From contig LLCB01000008.1 in the NCBI GenBank assembly GCA_001414345.1, forward strand, positions 596,097 through 660,096: a DNA stretch of 64,000 bases, in the 5' to 3' direction. The notes beneath the pieces were generated by a model. The model did not search any database. It saw nothing but the letters and a program-made list of their open reading frames with translations, and had not been told where the DNA came from. Both the position numbers and the translations under genes were made by a program. Within the stretch, counting starts at the first letter, position 1; every line of letters begins with the position of its first letter. Positions 60,901 through 64,000 of the stretch are shown piece after piece. This DNA comes from Hymenoscyphus infarciens. Lineage: Eukaryota > Ascomycota > Leotiomycetes > Helotiales > Helotiaceae.

Positions 60901-62860
60901 TATTTTAGCTTTCTCTACCTTAGTTAGCCTAGTACTTAGAATAGAAGAGGCTACTTACCTAGGTAAGAATAGAAGAGGCTAGACTAGATTAGGATTAAGG
61001 CTAAGCTAAGTTTAGTAGGCTAGGTACTCTAACTAGGATAGAAGTAGCTAGGAAAGTTCTTAAAATAGAATAGGAGTAGCTAAGTAGATAAAAAAAAGAG
61101 GCTAGGCTAGAGTAGGATTAGGAAGGTAACCTCTAATTAGAACCTAGACTCTCTTTTCTACCTATCTTCTAGATATTAAGTAAAATTAGAGCCGCCTTCT
61201 AAGCTTTAAGTAAGATTAACTAGTCTAACTCTTTCTATCCTAGCCTCTCTAATTAGTAAGGAAAGGTAAGTAAGTACTATAAAATAGAAGTAGCTAGGAA
61301 AGCTAGAATTTAAGAATAGAAGAAGGCAGAATAGCTTTAAAATAGAGGTAGAAGAGAGAAGGAGCGTTAAGGTAGAATAGAATAATAGATTAGGCGAGGA
61401 AACTTAAAACACTATTTCTAATTCTTATATCTTCTCTCTAATCTACTAAAATTCACACTTCTATTAAAGAGTCGAGTACTATCTAAATATAAATATACTA
61501 CTAACTCTGAAAAAAACCCTACTAATATGAATTTTATTTTACTACGTCGAAGTTATTACTTTAAGAGAATCTAATATAGTAAAACCAGCTCCTTATTTAA
61601 ACTCTAGAAGAACTCTCTAACTCTTACTCTAAAAACAAGCTACCTTCTCTACTTACTTATATTAGAAATCCTATACCTCTTCTATCTATATCTACTATTA
61701 TTAAAATAAAATCTACTCTCGAATTAAAAACATTTACTCTATTCTCTCTAATTTACTCTCTCTCTCTCTCTCTCTAGAGAAGGAAAGTAGACCTTATACT
61801 AACTAGTATTATAAAAAGATATAACTTAAAATCGCCGAGGGCTTATATAGTTCTAAAATCTAGTTTCTCTTTAGAAATAACACTACGTAAAAGAACTCTC
61901 TTCACTAAATTCACTTTTTATATACTTATCTTACCTCGAAGATCTCTCTTTATATCTCTAAACTACTGTCTTAAGAACCTCTTAATCTACTAATTTTAGG
62001 TTATAGAAGTAGAGTAGTTAGTTTAATAGACAGGCACTGCTTTCTTCGCTTAATAGAGAGGTTAGTAGGTTTAGTGTTTTAGGTTTCTCTATCTAATCTA
62101 TTCTCCTATTCTACCTCGACGCTCCTTCTCTCTCCTATCTCTATTTTAAGGCTATTCTATCTTCTTCTATTCTTAAATTCTGTCTTCTTCTATTCTTAAA
62201 TTCTAGCTTTCTTAGCTACTCTTATTCTATAGTACTTGCTTACCTTTTCTTACTAAATAGAGAGACTAGGATAGGAAGAGTTAGACTAGTTAATTTCGCT
62301 TAAAGCCTAGAAGACGAGTAGAAAAGAGAATCTAGGTTACTAATTTCTAGTGTTTTAGGTTTCTCTATCTAATCTATTATTCTATTCTACCTCGATAATT
62401 CTTCTCTCTTCTACCTCTATTTTAAAGCTATTCTGCTTTCTTCTATTCTTAAATTCTAGCTTTCCTAGCTACTCCTATTCTATAGTACTTACTTATCTTT
62501 TCTTACTAAATAGAGAGGCTAGAATAGGAAGAGTTAGGCTAGTTAATTTCGCTTAAAGTCTAGAAAAGAGAGTCTAGGTTTTTAATTTCGCTTAATATCT
62601 AGAAGACGAGTAGAAAAGAGAGTCTAGATTATTACTTTTCTAATCCTACTCTAGCCTAGCCTTCTTTTTTTACCTACTTAGCTACTTCTAGCCTGTTTTT
62701 AGAACTTTCCTAGCTACTTCTATTCTAGTTAGAGTACCTAGTCTACTAGACTTAGTCTAGTCTTAATCCTAATCTAGCCTAGCCTCTTCTATTCTTATCT
62801 AGGTAAGTAGTCTATTCTATTCTAAGTACTAGGCTAACTAAGACGAGGAAAGCTAAAACA
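60901..62860. repeat. 2-kb inverted repeat with about 520-bp arms
   Basis: Arm 60901-61423 matches the reverse complement of 62340-62860, for example CTTAGTTAGCCTAGTACTTA at the left end and its reverse at 62820-62845. The 0.9-kb centre includes another direct copy of part of the right arm (about 62073-62340). The content is TCTAG/AGGCTAG-rich, with no coding frame. Confidence 0.8.
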
Positions 62861-63609
62861 CTACTTCTTACTATTATATCTTTACTATCTATTATCTAAC
62901 TCTTATATTATATTCTTTCTATTACTTTTAGATAAGTAAGAGAGTAAGAGAAAGAGAGAAGGAGAGAAAGAGAGGAGAAGAGGAAGAGAGAGACAGGATT
63001 ATTTACTACTTTAGCTAAACTCCTCTTTAGTATTTTAGATTTCCTCGTCTAAACGCTTCTAGGTATTAGAATAAGAAAGGATACTCTGCTATATTAGGAT
63101 CTAATAGAATAGAATAACTCTACTTATAGTATATAATAGAAGAGGATAGATAATTATAAAAGAAGGATTAGAGTAGCTAGAAAAGCTAAAAAGAGAGGCT
63201 AGGAAGAGAGAGAAGAGTAAGAAGTATAGAATAGAAGTAGCTAGAAGCGAAAGAGTACTCTTAAATAAAGTGAGTTAGTTTATAAGAGAGCGGTACTATA
63301 ACTCCTCTTATAAACTAATCTACTTTATATACTTCTATAGAATAATATATAAACCTTTCTATTCTCTCTACTAGGCACGGAAAGGAAATTAGCCTTATAT
63401 AGAAGTAGAAGAGATAGGCGTATTAAAGGCTAGAGATAGAATATAATAGACTAGGAGCGCTTAAAAGAGAGAATATAATAAGGAAGAATAGCTTTAAAAG
63501 TAAGGAAAGGCACGGATAAGAACCTTTAGAAAGGATGGGAATGCTAATCCGGCTAAGAAAACAAAAACGTTGCTTCTCTTACTTATACTAGAAAAAACTT
63601 TCTCTTGAA

Positions 63610-63770
63610 ATGTTTACTTACTCTCTTCTACACTCCCTCTCTTCTACACTCTCTTACTCTCTTACTCTCTTACTCCCTCTCTCCTATACTCTCTCTCACT
63701 CCCTCTCACTCTCTTACTCCCTCTCTCCTACACTCTCTCCTTTACTTACCCTCTTCTCCTATACTCTCTC
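63610..63770 (+). repeat. Pyrimidine-rich degenerate repeat
   Basis: Repeated CTCTTACTCTC and CTACACTCTCTC words fill this stretch. The 61-codon frame across it (Ser/Leu/Tyr only) is low-complexity, not a gene. Confidence 0.85.
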
Positions 63771-63777
63771 GAAATAC

Positions 63778-63834
63778 GTAATATATAAAAGATAATATAT
63801 AAAAGATAATATATAAAAGATAATATATAAAAGA
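63778..63834 (+). repeat. 14-bp tandem repeat, four units
   Basis: The unit GATAATATATAAAA is repeated without change about four times. Confidence 0.9.
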
Positions 63835-63949
63835 AAAGCATAACAAGCAAGAGATTAAGCAGATAGTATAATATACTATAATATGTTATAATTTAAGAAT
63901 AGCTATAGCTCTTAGAGGCCTTAGTTAATCTAGCTAGAAATACTTGACT

Positions 63950-63996
63950 TTTGCGATTTCGTCGTTTTTGGACTTTTGCACTTTCAGGACGCTCTA
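63950..63996. mobile_element. Right terminus of the heptamer-repeat MITE/transposon family
   Basis: TTGCGATTTCGTCG, then GGACTTTTGCACTTTC and AGGACGCTCTA, parallels the right end at 43565-43614 (TTGCGATTTAGTCG, GACTTTTTGGTGTATCC, AGGACGCCCTA). It marks the end of a further element of this family. No matching left end was located. Confidence 0.55.
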
Positions 63997-64000
63997 CCTT

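Noticed and set aside
63610..63795. 61-codon Ser/Leu/Tyr frame
   Set aside because: Simple translation of a pyrimidine-rich low-complexity repeat.
63778..63834. Telomere-like tandem repeat
   Set aside because: The 14-bp AT-rich unit has no TTAGGG-type sequence; it is an ordinary minisatellite.

Overview
The window is nuclear DNA of a filamentous ascomycete (Pezizomycotina; Leotiomycetes is my best guess, not proven). The reasons are short introns of about 48-72 bp with GTAAGT/GTATGT donors, fungal-type gene families, and long AT-rich flanks made of retrotransposons that carry repeat-induced point mutation (RIP): C-to-T and G-to-A changes, TA-rich sequence and stops in all frames.

Layout. 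1-5244 is a RIP-degraded Ty3/gypsy element on the minus strand, cut by the window edge. 5245-45907 is a gene island of normal base composition. 45908-64000 is a second RIP-degraded block. It holds a second copy of the same gypsy element on the plus strand (47970 to about 54189), an element with 182-bp LTRs (54190-58956), a nested LTR element with two apparently identical 292-bp LTRs that has escaped RIP (54597-56982), a solo LTR, MITE-like elements and a roughly 2-kb inverted repeat.

Intact genes of the island, left to right: a full-size PDR-type ABC transporter (-), a spherulin-4/GH135 family protein with a 16-Asp tract (-), a secreted GH27 alpha-galactosidase with a ricin-type C-terminal domain (+), a phytanoyl-CoA dioxygenase family protein (+), a membrane-anchored spermidine-synthase-like protein (-), L-galactonate dehydratase lgd1 (-), a pyridoxal-reductase-like aldo-keto reductase (-), a saccharopine-dehydrogenase-like oxidoreductase (-), a succinate-semialdehyde-type aldehyde dehydrogenase (+), a membrane-anchored short-chain dehydrogenase (+) and a DUF3445/heme-dependent N-demethylase-like protein (+). 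Exon joins were worked out by hand from splice sites, reading-frame continuity and family motifs. Several products would suit life on plant polysaccharides (GH27, lgd1, drug or phytoalexin efflux), but I see no co-regulated cluster.

The right end of the island (39.5-46 kb) is a graveyard. It has a DUF6594 pseudogene (+) next to a pseudogene (-) that encoded a caspase-like (C14) domain followed by a fungal pseudokinase domain. The latter carries a premature stop, a frameshift and a 717-bp MITE inserted inside its kinase domain. The caspase-pseudokinase architecture resembles fungal allorecognition or cell-death proteins and is my main candidate for something not well described.
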